This document shows positions 8,097 through 17,290 of a stretch of DNA of 64,000 nt, one piece after another (positions within the stretch are counted from its first letter, which is position 1; every line of letters begins with the position of its first letter). Location of the stretch: positions 4,517,001 through 4,581,000 of the forward strand of contig NZ_CP015756.1 of NCBI RefSeq assembly GCF_001877035.1. The letters run 5' to 3'. The translations under genes and the position numbers were made by a program. Under the pieces are notes generated by a model, which searched no databases, was not told where the DNA came from, and was given only the letters and a program-made list of their open reading frames with translations. Origin of the DNA: Clostridium estertheticum subsp. estertheticum. Its GTDB lineage: Bacteria; Bacillota; Clostridia; Clostridiales; Clostridiaceae.

Positions 8097-9923
8097 CTAT
8101 TCCACAGTTACTGATTTTGCAAGATTTCTTGGCTTATCAACATCGCAACCCTTTTGAATTGCCATGTAATATGCTAATAATTGTAGTGGAATTACTGATA
8201 TTACTGGTGCTAATATATCCAATACTTTTGGTACATAAGTTACAGCATGAACTGATTTTTCAATTTCAGTATGACCTTTTGGTGCGAAAGCATATACTTT
8301 TGCTCCCCTAGTCGATAGTTCACGCATATTACTTACCATTTTACCAAATAGCTCTTCTTGAGTAGCTAATGCTATAACTATAGTTCCTTCTTCCATAAGT
8401 GCTATTGCCCCATGTTTAAGCTCTCCTGCGGCATATGCATCTGAGTGGATATAAGATACTTCTTTTAGTTTTAATGAACCTTCTAGTGCAACTGCATAAT
8501 CAAGCCCACGTCCTATGAAGAACATATCCTTATGCATATAAGTTTTTGCTGTAAACTTTTGTATAGTTTCTTTGTCTTTAAGCATTTCTTCTGCTTTTTC
8601 TGGAAGTTCTAGCATCGCTGCTTTAATTTCTTCAATTTTATCCATACTTAAAGTTTCTTTATTTTGAGCAAAGAATAGAGCAATTATATACATTGCTATA
8701 AGCTGAGTTGCATAAGCTTTAGTAGATGCAACAGCTATTTCTGGTCCTGCCCATGTGTATAGTACATCATCTGCTTCTCTTGAAGCCGCACTACCTACAA
8801 CATTAGTTACAGCTATTACTCTTGCTCCTTTTTCCTTCGCAAGTCTTAATGCCGACATAGTATCTGCAGTTTCTCCTGATTGACTAATAACTATCATTAA
8901 TGTGTTTTTATCAATTATTGGATCCCTGTATTTAAATTCTGACGCTATATCAAGTTCTACTGGTATTCTTGCAAGTTTTTCTATAACATATTTACCTACA
9001 GCCCCTGCATGGTATGCAGTTCCGCATGCTACAATATATATTTTATCTAATTTCTTAATTTGTTCTTTAGTTATATTTATATCATCTAAAGTTATCGGCT
9101 GTCCAAGAACTATTCTTGAAGTCATTGTATCTCTGATTGCCTTTGGCTGTTCATGGATTTCTTTAATCATAAAGTGTTCATATCCACCTTTTTCAGCTGC
9201 AGCTGCATCCCAAGTTACATGGAAAACTTCTTTATTTATAATGTCGCCTTCTATATCTTCAAGCTTTATGCCATCATTCGAGATAACAACAAATTCATTG
9301 TCTTCCAATAAATATACTTCTCTTGTATGATTGAGCACTGCTGGTATATCAGATGCTACATAAAATTCATTTTCTCCAAGTCCTACTATTAATGGACTAT
9401 CTTTTCTTACTGCTATCAATTTATCTGGTTCATCACTGCATAATACTGCTATTGCATAGCTACCTTCCATTTTTGCAGTAGCCTTCTTTACAGCTTCAAC
9501 AATGTTTCCTTTATAATAAAAATCTATAAGATGTGGTACGACTTCTGTATCAGTTTCAGATACAAATTTATATCCTTTTGCCATTAACCATTCTCTTAAA
9601 TGGATATAGTTCTCGATAATTCCATTATGAACTACACTAATAGTTCCTTTTTCATTAGTGTGTGGATGAGAATTTTCATCTGATGGCTTACCGTGAGTAG
9701 CCCATCTTGTATGACCTATTCCAACAGTACCTTTAAGTGGGGTTTCTAATAATTCAGCTTCTAAATTTGCAAGTCTTCCTTTGCATTTAGTAACATTTAA
9801 AACTCCATTATCTATAATTGCGACTCCTGCTGAATCGTATCCTCTATATTCTAATTTTCTAAGCCCATCAATCAATATTGTTTGAGCCTCTTTTATTCCA
9901 AAATATCCAACTATTCCGCACAT
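8097..9923 (-). CDS. glmS: Glutamine-fructose-6-phosphate aminotransferase (isomerizing)
   Basis: GlmS makes glucosamine-6-phosphate from fructose-6-phosphate and glutamine, the first step to UDP-GlcNAc and peptidoglycan. The Ntn glutaminase domain occupies residues 1-220 with the catalytic Cys after Met-1 (MCGIVGYFG) and HTRWATHG. Two SIS sugar-isomerase domains follow, with SQSGETADT and the C-terminal KPRNLAKSVTVE. The start is ATG 9923: an ATG two codons earlier has the RBS (GAGAGGA) too close, and the catalytic Cys must follow Met directly. The resulting 608 residues are normal. A glmS ribozyme lies about 270 nt upstream, so expression falls when glucosamine-6-phosphate is high. glmM is encoded just upstream. 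Confidence 0.97.
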   Translation of the reverse strand: MCGIVGYFGIKEAQTILIDGLRKLEYRGYDSAGVAIIDNGVLNVTKCKGRLANLEAELLETPLKGTVGIGHTRWATHGKPSDENSHPHTNEKGTISVVHNGIIENYIHLREWLMAKGYKFVSETDTEVVPHLIDFYYKGNIVEAVKKATAKMEGSYAIAVLCSDEPDKLIAVRKDSPLIVGLGENEFYVASDIPAVLNHTREVYLLEDNEFVVISNDGIKLEDIEGDIINKEVFHVTWDAAAAEKGGYEHFMIKEIHEQPKAIRDTMTSRIVLGQPITLDDINITKEQIKKLDKIYIVACGTAYHAGAVGKYVIEKLARIPVELDIASEFKYRDPIIDKNTLMIVISQSGETADTMSALRLAKEKGARVIAVTNVVGSAASREADDVLYTWAGPEIAVASTKAYATQLIAMYIIALFFAQNKETLSMDKIEEIKAAMLELPEKAEEMLKDKETIQKFTAKTYMHKDMFFIGRGLDYAVALEGSLKLKEVSYIHSDAYAAGELKHGAIALMEEGTIVIALATQEELFGKMVSNMRELSTRGAKVYAFAPKGHTEIEKSVHAVTYVPKVLDILAPVISVIPLQLLAYYMAIQKGCDVDKPRNLAKSVTVE

Positions 9924-10067
9924 ATTCATCTTCCTCTCAAATTTATAATTTTTCGCAAATCAATTAAGCACATTTATCATCCATTTTATTCACAATTATT
10001 GAAATAGTATTGCTAATGCCTACACATAAAATTATTATATGAAGCAATTCGCATTACATAATTATAA

Positions 10068-10112
10068 TCATAGATGAATATCATACTTAATTAATTCATC
10101 ACCAATAATCAC
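10068..10112 (-). CDS. Possible 14-codon leader peptide upstream of glmS
   Basis: A GTG at 10112 is preceded by an excellent TAAGGAGG (10120-10127) and opens a frame coding MIIGDELIKYDIHL before TGA at 10068. It sits between the 3' end of the glmS ribozyme and glmS, in a leader that is longer than usual. The RBS is the main evidence; the peptide has no known match and the frame is short enough to be chance. Confidence 0.3.
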   Translation of the reverse strand: MIIGDELIKYDIHL

Positions 10113-10189
10113 TGTTCATCCTCCTTAGGTACTACTTGTCACCCAAAGACGATGCATATTGCCTATTGGCATCGTAATATTTATAAAGG

Positions 10190-10345
10190 TTTTAACACCA
10201 GATTGATCTTGTCACGAAAATCACTTTTCGCTTTTATCAATCATTAACGGTAGTGCGCTACCGCGGGGCATCCGCCGAAGATTCGATACTCCCCATCCTC
10301 GTCAACTCATAATTATTCTCATTATGAGTCCTGGCGCTTTTTAAT
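10190..10345 (-). promoter_or_regulatory. glmS ribozyme/riboswitch
   Basis: Read on the minus strand, the sequence contains AGCGCCAGGACTCATAATGA, the downstream element TTGACGAGG, then ATCTTCGGCGGATGCCCCGC and GCACTACCGTTA. These are the core blocks of the glucosamine-6-phosphate-activated self-cleaving glmS ribozyme, including the P2.1 region and the flanking pairings (GATTGAT with ATCAATC, 10202-10243). Cleavage is predicted between 10338 and 10337, before GCGCC. Cleavage leaves a 5'-OH end that leads to mRNA decay in Bacillus (family knowledge). Assigned to the glmS gene at 8097-9923. Confidence 0.94.
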
Positions 10346-10347
10346 AA

Positions 10348-10375
10348 TTTATATCACCCTATCCTCCTATATCAA
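10348..10375 (-). promoter_or_regulatory. Candidate sigma-A promoter for glmS
   Basis: TTGATA (10370-10375) and TATAAA (10348-10353) are separated by 16 nt. The expected start, about 7 nt downstream, lies only a few bases before the ribozyme cleavage site, which suits the ribozyme's minimal need for upstream sequence. Confidence 0.5.
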
Positions 10376-10406
10376 AATATTCAGCATTTCACTGTATTAA
10401 ATAAAT

Positions 10407-10453
10407 AATAGACTAAAAACTTATGAACCTTTTACATAAGCTTTCAGTCTATT
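10407..10453 (-). terminator. Terminator downstream of glmM
   Basis: A long stem of 17-19 bp pairs 10407-10425 with 10435-10453 around a 9-nt loop, with TATTTATTT following on the minus strand, about 65 nt after the glmM stop. It separates glmM from the glmS transcription unit. Confidence 0.65.
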
Positions 10454-10518
10454 ATATTCGTTCTTTGGTCTAAACGTCAATACTTTTAATAACAAGTTAA
10501 CTAAATTTTAATTATTTT

Positions 10519-11868
10519 CTATGCGTTTGCCTTCTCCCCAATAAGTTTCGCAAGAGAATGTGCCATTTTATCTAATTCACTTTGTACTTTACCCTCAAGC
10601 ATTACTCTTACTAGAGGTTCTGTACCTGATGGCCTTATAAGTACTCTACCGCAACCGTCTAATTTTTCTTCTATTTTCTTTATTTCTTCAACTATTTCAC
10701 TATCAGTTTCATGGATATCTTTCTTATCGTTAGGTACTGTTGCATTAACTAATACCTGTGGAAGTTCTACCATCATTGATGCAAGCTCTGATAATGGTTT
10801 CCCCGTTTCTTTAATAACAGTCGCTAGTTGAAGTCCTGATACAAGTCCATCCCCTGTAGTATTAAAGTCGAGGAAAATTACATGTCCAGATTGCTCTCCA
10901 CCAAGGCTGTAACCTTCCTTTTGCATTAGCTCAAGGACATATCTATCTCCTACTTTTGTTTTAACTGTAGCTATGTTTTCCTGCTTCATTGCAATATCAA
11001 GACCTAAATTGCTCATAACTGTTACTACTACTGTGTCTTTAGTTAATTTCCCAATATTTTTTAGATGTTTTGCACAAATAGCGATTATGAAATCTCCATT
11101 TATAAGATTTCCTTTTTCATCAACTGCCAAACATCTATCTGCATCACCATCAAAAGCTAATCCCAAATCGCAATGATTTTCTTTAACAAATGCCATTAAA
11201 TGTTCAGGATGAGTTGATCCACAGTCTTTATTTATATTTATACCATCTGGATCATTATTAATAACTAAAACCTCTGCTCCAAGTGACCTAATAGCCTTTA
11301 CTGATGTTATATATGAAGCACCATTAGCACAATCTAATGCTATTTTAAGTCCCTTTAAGTCACCTGAAATAGTAGATTTAGCAAATTCCATATAATCGTC
11401 TACTGCATTCTCATTAACTGTTTTTTTACCCAAATCACCAGCTATTGGTGATGGTACTTCTTTAAAATCACTTTCTATAACTGCTTGTATTGTATCCTCT
11501 AATTCATCAGACAATTTGAATCCATTATTGTCAAAGAACTTTATTCCATTATATTCTACCGGATTGTGAGAAGCTGAAATAACAATACCTGCATCTGCTC
11601 CATATTTTCTTGTTAAATATGCTACGGCTGGAGTTGGAACCACTCCAAGGCATATAGCCTCTGCCCCTACAGATAAAATCCCTGCAACTAAAGCAGCTTC
11701 TAACATATCTCCTGAAACTCTTGTATCCATTCCAACTATGATTTTAGGCTTATGTGCTCCATCTGTTAGTACAAAAGCTCCTGCTCTTCCTAACTTGTAT
11801 GCAATCTCTCCTGTTAATTCTGTATTTGCTATCCCTCGTACTCCATCTGTACCAAACATTCTACTCAT
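10519..11868 (-). CDS. glmM: Phosphoglucosamine mutase
   Basis: GlmM interconverts glucosamine-6-phosphate and glucosamine-1-phosphate for UDP-GlcNAc synthesis. The 449 residues show the active-site phosphoserine loop VISASHNP with Ser100, the Mg2+ loop FDGDADR near residue 240, sugar-binding GGEQSGH near 325 and phosphate-binding [12 protein letters not shown] near 415, in the order of the alpha-D-phosphohexomutase family. ATG 11868 follows a GAGG RBS. The gene lies downstream of cdaA-cdaR as in many Firmicutes, but here ptb-buk and an oxidoreductase intervene. CdaA, CdaR and GlmM are known to interact in Bacillus and Listeria; GlmM inhibits CdaA there. Confidence 0.97.
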   Translation of the reverse strand: MSRMFGTDGVRGIANTELTGEIAYKLGRAGAFVLTDGAHKPKIIVGMDTRVSGDMLEAALVAGILSVGAEAICLGVVPTPAVAYLTRKYGADAGIVISASHNPVEYNGIKFFDNNGFKLSDELEDTIQAVIESDFKEVPSPIAGDLGKKTVNENAVDDYMEFAKSTISGDLKGLKIALDCANGASYITSVKAIRSLGAEVLVINNDPDGININKDCGSTHPEHLMAFVKENHCDLGLAFDGDADRCLAVDEKGNLINGDFIIAICAKHLKNIGKLTKDTVVVTVMSNLGLDIAMKQENIATVKTKVGDRYVLELMQKEGYSLGGEQSGHVIFLDFNTTGDGLVSGLQLATVIKETGKPLSELASMMVELPQVLVNATVPNDKKDIHETDSEIVEEIKKIEEKLDGCGRVLIRPSGTEPLVRVMLEGKVQSELDKMAHSLAKLIGEKANA

Positions 11869-11921
11869 ATTTTATACCTCTTTCCAAATATTCTATAGGT
11901 TTACTATAGGGCATCTTAAAT

Positions 11922-11950
11922 AAAAATACTAATCAGTATATTAGTATTTT
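11922..11950. promoter_or_regulatory. AT-rich inverted repeat upstream of glmM
   Basis: AAAATACTAAT at 11923-11933 is the inverse of ATTAGTATTTT at 11940-11950, with a 6-nt centre, about 55-80 nt before glmM. It could be an operator or a weak terminator. The rest of the 314-base gap (11869-12182) holds only the buk terminator and AT-rich sequence with no gene. Confidence 0.4.
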
Positions 11951-12101
11951 ATTCATAGAGCCCACCTTTGTCATTCTTTTATAAGAAAATTTAATTTCAT
12001 AATTAGGCAAAACTGTTTTTGTAATATGTATAACATAGCTTGAATTATACTACATTACAAGACATTTGTAAAAACATCCTAAACTCTTACCTTATATTAA
12101 T

Positions 12102-12160
12102 AAAAAAAGTATATATTACTTAAACTGTATTTAAACAGCCTCTAGTAATACATACTTTTT
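12102..12160. terminator. Terminator of the ptb-buk operon
   Basis: AAAAAAGTATATATTACT (12103-12120) pairs with AGTAATACATACTTTTT (12144-12160). A small inner hairpin sits in the loop, and A/T flanks occur on both sides. It begins about 20 nt after the buk stop. Confidence 0.65.
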
Positions 12161-12182
12161 GTCATATCATCAATTTTATTGT

Positions 12183-13253
12183 TTATTTGTAAACTTTCGC
12201 CTGCTCTTTTCCACTTAAAACTCCTATAGCACCTTGAGCTAGTGCTAACAATTCATCTTCACCTGCGTAAACTACCACATCTGCTATGAATTTTACTCTT
12301 TTGGTTATATAATTAACAACAGCTTCTCCATAAGCTATCCCACCAGTTAAAATTATAGCATCTACTTTTCCTGATAAAACAGCTGCGCAGCCCCCAATTT
12401 CCTTAGCTACTTGATATCCCATAGCTTGAATAATCAATTTAGCTTTTTTGTCACCACCTTGTGACATTTTAAGCGCATCTCGTACATCATTAGTATTAAG
12501 GTAAGATACAAATCCACCTTTTCCATTTATCTTTTTCTTTATATCTTCTAAAGTGTATTTTCCACTAAAACACATCTTAGCTAAATCGCCTGATGGTAAT
12601 CCTCCAGATCTTTCTGGTGAAAATGGACCATCTCCATCGAGTCCATTATTAACATCTATAACTTTACCATTCTCATGAGCTCCTACTGTAACTCCTCCGC
12701 CCATATGTGCAACTATTAAATTAATTTCCTCGTATTTCTTTCCGTTTTCTTTTGCATATCTTTTTGCCACTGCTTTTTGATTTAATGCATGGAAAATACT
12801 CTTTCTATCTATATCTGGTATTCCTGATAATTTAGCAACTGGTGCCATTTCATCCACTACTGTTGGGTCAACGATATATGCTGGTATATTTAAAGATTTT
12901 GCAATTTCATTTGCAATTATCCCGCCTAAATTAGAAGCATGTTGACCTTGTACTCCAATTTTTAAATCATTAAGCATTGCTGCATTTACAATATAAGTGC
13001 CGCCTTCAATTGGTTTTAGCATTCCACCTCGGCCTACTATGGCATCCAAAGTTTTAATATCAAAATTCTTTTCCTTAAGAATATTTAAGATAACGTCTTT
13101 TCTGAAATCAAGTTGTTCAAATATACTTTTAAAGTTATCTATCTCTTCTGACGGATGCCTTAATGTTTCTTCTAATATTTCCTTTTCATCCTCATATACA
13201 CCTATTTTAGTAGATGTTGACCCCGGGTTAATTATTAATAATTTATATGACAT
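12183..13253 (-). CDS. buk: Butyrate kinase
   Basis: Buk converts butyryl phosphate and ADP to butyrate and ATP, the last energy-conserving step of butyrate fermentation. The 356 residues show the acetokinase/ASKHA fold: phosphate 1 loop [14 protein letters not shown] at the N-terminus, [15 protein letters not shown] near residues 180-195, [15 protein letters not shown] near 210-225 and the adenosine loop [12 protein letters not shown] near 300. A GGAGG RBS precedes ATG 13253. It follows ptb by about 90 nt, the standard clostridial ptb-buk pair, and ends at a hairpin terminator. Confidence 0.97.
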   Translation of the reverse strand: MSYKLLIINPGSTSTKIGVYEDEKEILEETLRHPSEEIDNFKSIFEQLDFRKDVILNILKEKNFDIKTLDAIVGRGGMLKPIEGGTYIVNAAMLNDLKIGVQGQHASNLGGIIANEIAKSLNIPAYIVDPTVVDEMAPVAKLSGIPDIDRKSIFHALNQKAVAKRYAKENGKKYEEINLIVAHMGGGVTVGAHENGKVIDVNNGLDGDGPFSPERSGGLPSGDLAKMCFSGKYTLEDIKKKINGKGGFVSYLNTNDVRDALKMSQGGDKKAKLIIQAMGYQVAKEIGGCAAVLSGKVDAIILTGGIAYGEAVVNYITKRVKFIADVVVYAGEDELLALAQGAIGVLSGKEQAKVYK

Positions 13254-13342
13254 ATTGTTCCTCCTTTATGCTATAAAGTACATTAAATAAATAACAAATA
13301 GATATACTAGTATATTTCCATGTTCCTAAAGAATCGGCAATT

Positions 13343-14251
13343 TTATTTGTTATATTCTGCAACTAATGCTGCAAGAGCTATAGAATGTAATTTTGTTTCA
13401 GGAGTATCAGCTCTAGAAGTTAATATAACAGGAGCAGAAGTACCTACTAGTAATCCACCACTTTTAGATTTAGTAGTGTAATTTAAGCATTTATACATAG
13501 AATTTCCTGCTTCAATATTTGGCATTACAAGAATATCCGCTTTTCCTGCAACTGGACTTTGTATGTTTTTGTGATTTGCAGCTTCTTCAGATATTGCAAT
13601 ATCAAGAGATAAAGGTCCATCAACAATACAGCCTTTTATCTGACCTCTATCATTCATTTTCGATAACATTGCTGCATCTAGTGTTGCTGGCATTCCTGGA
13701 TTTACTACTTCTACTGCGCAAACTACTGCGACTTTAGGAAGCTCAACTCCACACGCTTTTGCTACTGCTACTGAATTGTTTATTATGCTCTTTTTTTCTT
13801 TCAGTTCTGGATACATATTAAAAGCAACATCTGTTAAAAATATTAGTCTGTCATACTCTGGTATTTCAAATACAGCTACATGTGACATTAGTTTCCCAGT
13901 TCTAAGACCTACTTCCTTGTTCAAAACGGCTCTTAAGAATGTTGCTGTATCAATTAACCCTTTCATAAGCATATCAGCTTTTCCTGATGATACAATCTGA
14001 ACTGCAGTTAATGCGGCTTTAGAAACATTCTTCTCATCAATAATTTCAAACTCTGATGCATCCATACCTATGTTTTTAGCAATAAATATTATTTTTTCTT
14101 TATCTCCTACTAGTATTGCATTTGCTATACCATTTTTCTTAGCATCACGAACTGCCTCAAGTACTGGTTCATCCTGTGCTACAGCTACTACTACGGTTTT
14201 CATTCCTTGTGCTTTTGCTGTGTCTAAAATTTTATCAAATGTTTTACTCAT
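13343..14251 (-). CDS. ptb: Phosphate butyryltransferase
   Basis: Ptb converts butyryl-CoA and phosphate to butyryl phosphate plus CoA. The 302 residues match the PTA/PTB family throughout: GMKTVVVAVAQDEPVLEAV at the N-terminus, MLMKGLIDTATFLRAVLNKE near 105-125, and the C-terminal domain VDGPLSLDIAISEEAA followed by ADILVMPNIEAGNSMYK. The start has a GAGGG RBS. It is transcribed before buk; about 160 nt of AT-rich sequence separates it from the oxidoreductase gene upstream and probably holds its promoter. In some clostridia butyryl phosphate also acts as a regulatory phosphodonor. Confidence 0.97.
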   Translation of the reverse strand: MSKTFDKILDTAKAQGMKTVVVAVAQDEPVLEAVRDAKKNGIANAILVGDKEKIIFIAKNIGMDASEFEIIDEKNVSKAALTAVQIVSSGKADMLMKGLIDTATFLRAVLNKEVGLRTGKLMSHVAVFEIPEYDRLIFLTDVAFNMYPELKEKKSIINNSVAVAKACGVELPKVAVVCAVEVVNPGMPATLDAAMLSKMNDRGQIKGCIVDGPLSLDIAISEEAANHKNIQSPVAGKADILVMPNIEAGNSMYKCLNYTTKSKSGGLLVGTSAPVILTSRADTPETKLHSIALAALVAEYNK

Positions 14252-14415
14252 TCAATTACACTCCCTCGATTATATATTTTATATTATATATTTTGTATTA
14301 TGTATTAACTTTAATATTTATCTGATGTGTATTATTGTTTCCTGTTTTGCATTTTTTATCTTCTGTACCATTTTAACAAACTTCATAAAGGAAAATCAAG
14401 AGTTTAGAGAAATTA

Positions 14416-16014
14416 TTATACACATTTCCATTTTTTCATTATACTTTCAGCAATTTTTAATCCATCAACTGCCGCAGAAATTATTCCACCTGCATATCCA
14501 GCTCCTTCTCCTGCTGGGTATAACCCCTCTAAAGATATACTTTGAAACTCTTCATTTCTATCAATTCTTACTGGTGCAGACGTTCTTGTTTCTATACCAG
14601 TAAGTATTGCATCATTTCTTGAAAACCCATTTATCTTATGTTCAAAATTAGGTAAAGCCTCTTTTATAGTATCTGTTACATAAGTAGGTAAACAGTTAGT
14701 AAGATCTGCTAATTTATAACCAGGTGTATAACTTGGCTTTATACTCCCTATTTTATCACTAACATTGCCCTTAAGGAAATCACCAACTAATTGCACTGGT
14801 GCATTATAGTTCTCTCCGCCTATCTTATATGCTAGTCCCTCATAATACCTTTGAAATTCAATGCCAGCCAGTGGATTATCTGAGGCGAAGTCTTTAGGTC
14901 CTACTGATACAACTATCGCTGAGTTTGCATTTTTTTTATCTCTATTGTACTCACTCATACCATTTATTACAAGTTTTCCCTGTTCTGACGCTGCGGATAC
15001 TACAGCTCCTCCTGGACACATACAAAAACTATATACTGCTCTGCCCAATTTGCTACTTTTATAAGTAAGCTTGTAATCTGCAGCTTTTAGTCTCGGGTGA
15101 CTTGCATATTTTCCATATTGATTTTCATTAATCATATCTTGTGGATGCTCTATTCGAACCCCTACTGCAAATGGTTTACTAGACATAGATACGCCATTTT
15201 TATATAACATTTCGTAAGTGTCCCTTGAACTATGTCCCGGTGCTAAAATTAAATTATCACAGGGTATTTCTTCTCCATTTACTATTAAGCTCTGCAGTTT
15301 TCCATCTTTAATCTTAATATCTTCAAGTTTACTGTTAAATCTTACTTCTCCGCCTAACTTAATAATAGTTTCACGAATGTTCTTCACAACGTCTTTTAAC
15401 ACATCTGTACCTATATGAGGTTTTCCAATATATACTATTTCTTCTGGTGCACCCGCCTTTACAAATTCTTCTAATATATAATCACACCTAGTGTCCTTTA
15501 TTCTTGTAGTTAGCTTTCCGTCTGAAAAAGTCCCTGCTCCACCTTCACCAAACTGCACATTAGATTCTGTATTTAATACTGCTCTTGTCCAAAATTTATT
15601 TATGGTCTTTGTTCTATTCTCTACCTTTTCTCCTCTTTCGATAATTAACGGTTTATATCCCTTTTGTGCCATAAGAATACCAGCAAACATTCCTGCTGGT
15701 CCCATTCCTACTATTACTGGTCTATGCTTCATTTTTTTAGTTCCAAATTCAAACTCAGCCTCGTATTTGTCTTCTTCAAGCTTAACATCTTTATTGTTCG
15801 CTCTCGTGACTACATTTATTTCATTATCCATTGTGATGTTAACGGCATAATTAAACTTAATATTATTTTTTTTCCTAGCATCTATAGATTCTTTAGCTAT
15901 TTTAATTTTCTTTATTTCACTATCAGAAACTCTCATTAATTTTGCAGCTTTTATCATTAAATCGTCTATTGGTTCATCTATATCTAAAGTTATATTATTT
16001 ACTCTTATTGTCAT
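14416..16014 (-). CDS. FAD-dependent oxidoreductase (COG2509-like)
   Basis: A 532-residue flavoprotein of the uncharacterised NAD(FAD)-utilising dehydrogenase family. It has a small N-terminal alpha/beta domain (MTIRVNNITLDIDEPIDDLM, residues 1-90), then the dinucleotide-binding motif VGMGPAGMFAGILMAQKGYK near 103-122 and an FAD-end motif LYPAGEGAGYAGGIISAA near the C-terminus. SNVQFGEGGAGTFSDGKL is a family hallmark. The substrate is unknown. The gene overlaps the end of cdaR by 20 nt and its RBS (GGAGG, 13 nt before ATG) lies inside cdaR, so it is co-transcribed with cdaA-cdaR. Nothing in the sequence links it chemically to c-di-AMP. Confidence 0.9.
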   Translation of the reverse strand: MTIRVNNITLDIDEPIDDLMIKAAKLMRVSDSEIKKIKIAKESIDARKKNNIKFNYAVNITMDNEINVVTRANNKDVKLEEDKYEAEFEFGTKKMKHRPVIVGMGPAGMFAGILMAQKGYKPLIIERGEKVENRTKTINKFWTRAVLNTESNVQFGEGGAGTFSDGKLTTRIKDTRCDYILEEFVKAGAPEEIVYIGKPHIGTDVLKDVVKNIRETIIKLGGEVRFNSKLEDIKIKDGKLQSLIVNGEEIPCDNLILAPGHSSRDTYEMLYKNGVSMSSKPFAVGVRIEHPQDMINENQYGKYASHPRLKAADYKLTYKSSKLGRAVYSFCMCPGGAVVSAASEQGKLVINGMSEYNRDKKNANSAIVVSVGPKDFASDNPLAGIEFQRYYEGLAYKIGGENYNAPVQLVGDFLKGNVSDKIGSIKPSYTPGYKLADLTNCLPTYVTDTIKEALPNFEHKINGFSRNDAILTGIETRTSAPVRIDRNEEFQSISLEGLYPAGEGAGYAGGIISAAVDGLKIAESIMKKWKCV

Positions 16015-17290
16015 TGCTCACTGGTACCTCCGTTTGCTTTTTCGTAATAGTTACTCCTATTTTATCCGGGTTGTGTGATACTAAAGTTACTCCTTTTGGC
16101 ATAGACACAATTACTTTCACGCTTTGTTTGCCCTCTGTTAAACCTGTTAAATCTACTTTCGCGGAAAAATTATTTAAATCCAGATTATTAATAACTGATT
16201 CTAATCCGGAAACCGATATTGATGTCTTACTACTATCTAACGTTGCTAAATAAGTCTCACCCAAATTATTGTACTTGATGTCTAAACTTAAATCCTTTTG
16301 AACTGTCTTGTCTACCTTTTCTGTCGTAGCTGCTCCACTTGATGCATTTGGACTACTTAAATTAACTTGAACCTTAACCATAGCATCCCCACCGACCAAA
16401 TTTAATCCTTTTGGAATTATAACCTTTGCTTCAACGGTTGTACTCTTAGTTATTTTACTTAAATCAACCTCTTCTGTGTTTAAGTATTTCAGATTATCAA
16501 GTTCAGCTAAGCTCCCTGTTATATCTACTGTATCCGGTACAGCCTTTATGCTTCCTAACGTATACTTAGCATCTAAACTTCCTGCAGTTTTCACAGTAAC
16601 CTCTACGGATTTTGTCTTTTTTACAAGAGTTTTAACATTGATATAGGCTGGACTTACAACAACATCTTTTATTTCTTTTCCCGATTCATCTACCGCTTTA
16701 AGCTTGTATTCTTTCGATGTATTTGATTCCAAACCTTGTATATTTTCGTCAATCACTATTTTTTTCACTTCACTTATAACCTTTGAACCGCCTGATACCG
16801 TAGCATAATCTGATGATAGCTCTGGCTTTGATGCGTAAAAACCTTCTTTAGGTTTTCCACTTACATTTACATTTATAGGCAACTTTTTCTTAGTAAGTTC
16901 ATCTAACTGTATTGTTATAAAAAGACCATCGCTATTTACCACATTTATATTATCTGGACTTTTTTTTATTTCAATAGGTATCTTATATTCTCCACTTTTA
17001 AGCGCATATGCGCCTAAGTCTGCAACCACCGTAAAATCAGATGCTTTCATAGCCAGAAGTATGCTAGTATTGGCTCCTTTAATATTTAGGGATGTTGTTA
17101 AATCTTGTCCTGAAACTAAAACAAGATTTGACTTAGTTAATACGTCGCTATTTAACATTGTTACAGGTACATTTTTAATTTTGTAAGCAGTCAACGGATT
17201 TTCCGTTCCTGTTATGAAAAGCCATAGCGCAAAGGCAGCTATTACACAGCAAATTTTAATTATTAATTGTTCTTTCCGTTCTTTATCCAT
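15995..17290 (-). CDS. cdaR: CdaA regulatory protein CdaR (YbbR repeats)
   Basis: 431 residues with one N-terminal membrane helix (about residues 8-27, ICCVIAAFALWLFITG) followed by about four extracytoplasmic YbbR domains: residues ~35-115, 120-210, 215-300 and 320-415, each with a repeated beta pattern such as LPINVNVSGKPKEGFYASKP. CdaR binds and modulates the membrane diadenylate cyclase CdaA in Bacillus and Listeria. It overlaps cdaA by 28 nt, which indicates coupling. The RBS AAAGGAGAG lies before ATG 17290. Confidence 0.92.
   Translation of the reverse strand: MDKERKEQLIIKICCVIAAFALWLFITGTENPLTAYKIKNVPVTMLNSDVLTKSNLVLVSGQDLTTSLNIKGANTSILLAMKASDFTVVADLGAYALKSGEYKIPIEIKKSPDNINVVNSDGLFITIQLDELTKKKLPINVNVSGKPKEGFYASKPELSSDYATVSGGSKVISEVKKIVIDENIQGLESNTSKEYKLKAVDESGKEIKDVVVSPAYINVKTLVKKTKSVEVTVKTAGSLDAKYTLGSIKAVPDTVDITGSLAELDNLKYLNTEEVDLSKITKSTTVEAKVIIPKGLNLVGGDAMVKVQVNLSSPNASSGAATTEKVDKTVQKDLSLDIKYNNLGETYLATLDSSKTSISVSGLESVINNLDLNNFSAKVDLTGLTEGKQSVKVIVSMPKGVTLVSHNPDKIGVTITKKQTEVPVSNDNKSK

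Noticed and set aside
8902-9330. 142-residue plus-strand frame opposite glmS
   Set aside because: Antisense shadow of a highly conserved gene, no RBS and no recognisable domain.
15491-15850. Plus-strand frames of 90-180 codons opposite the oxidoreductase and ptb
   Set aside because: Antisense shadows of strong coding sequences with no start signals.
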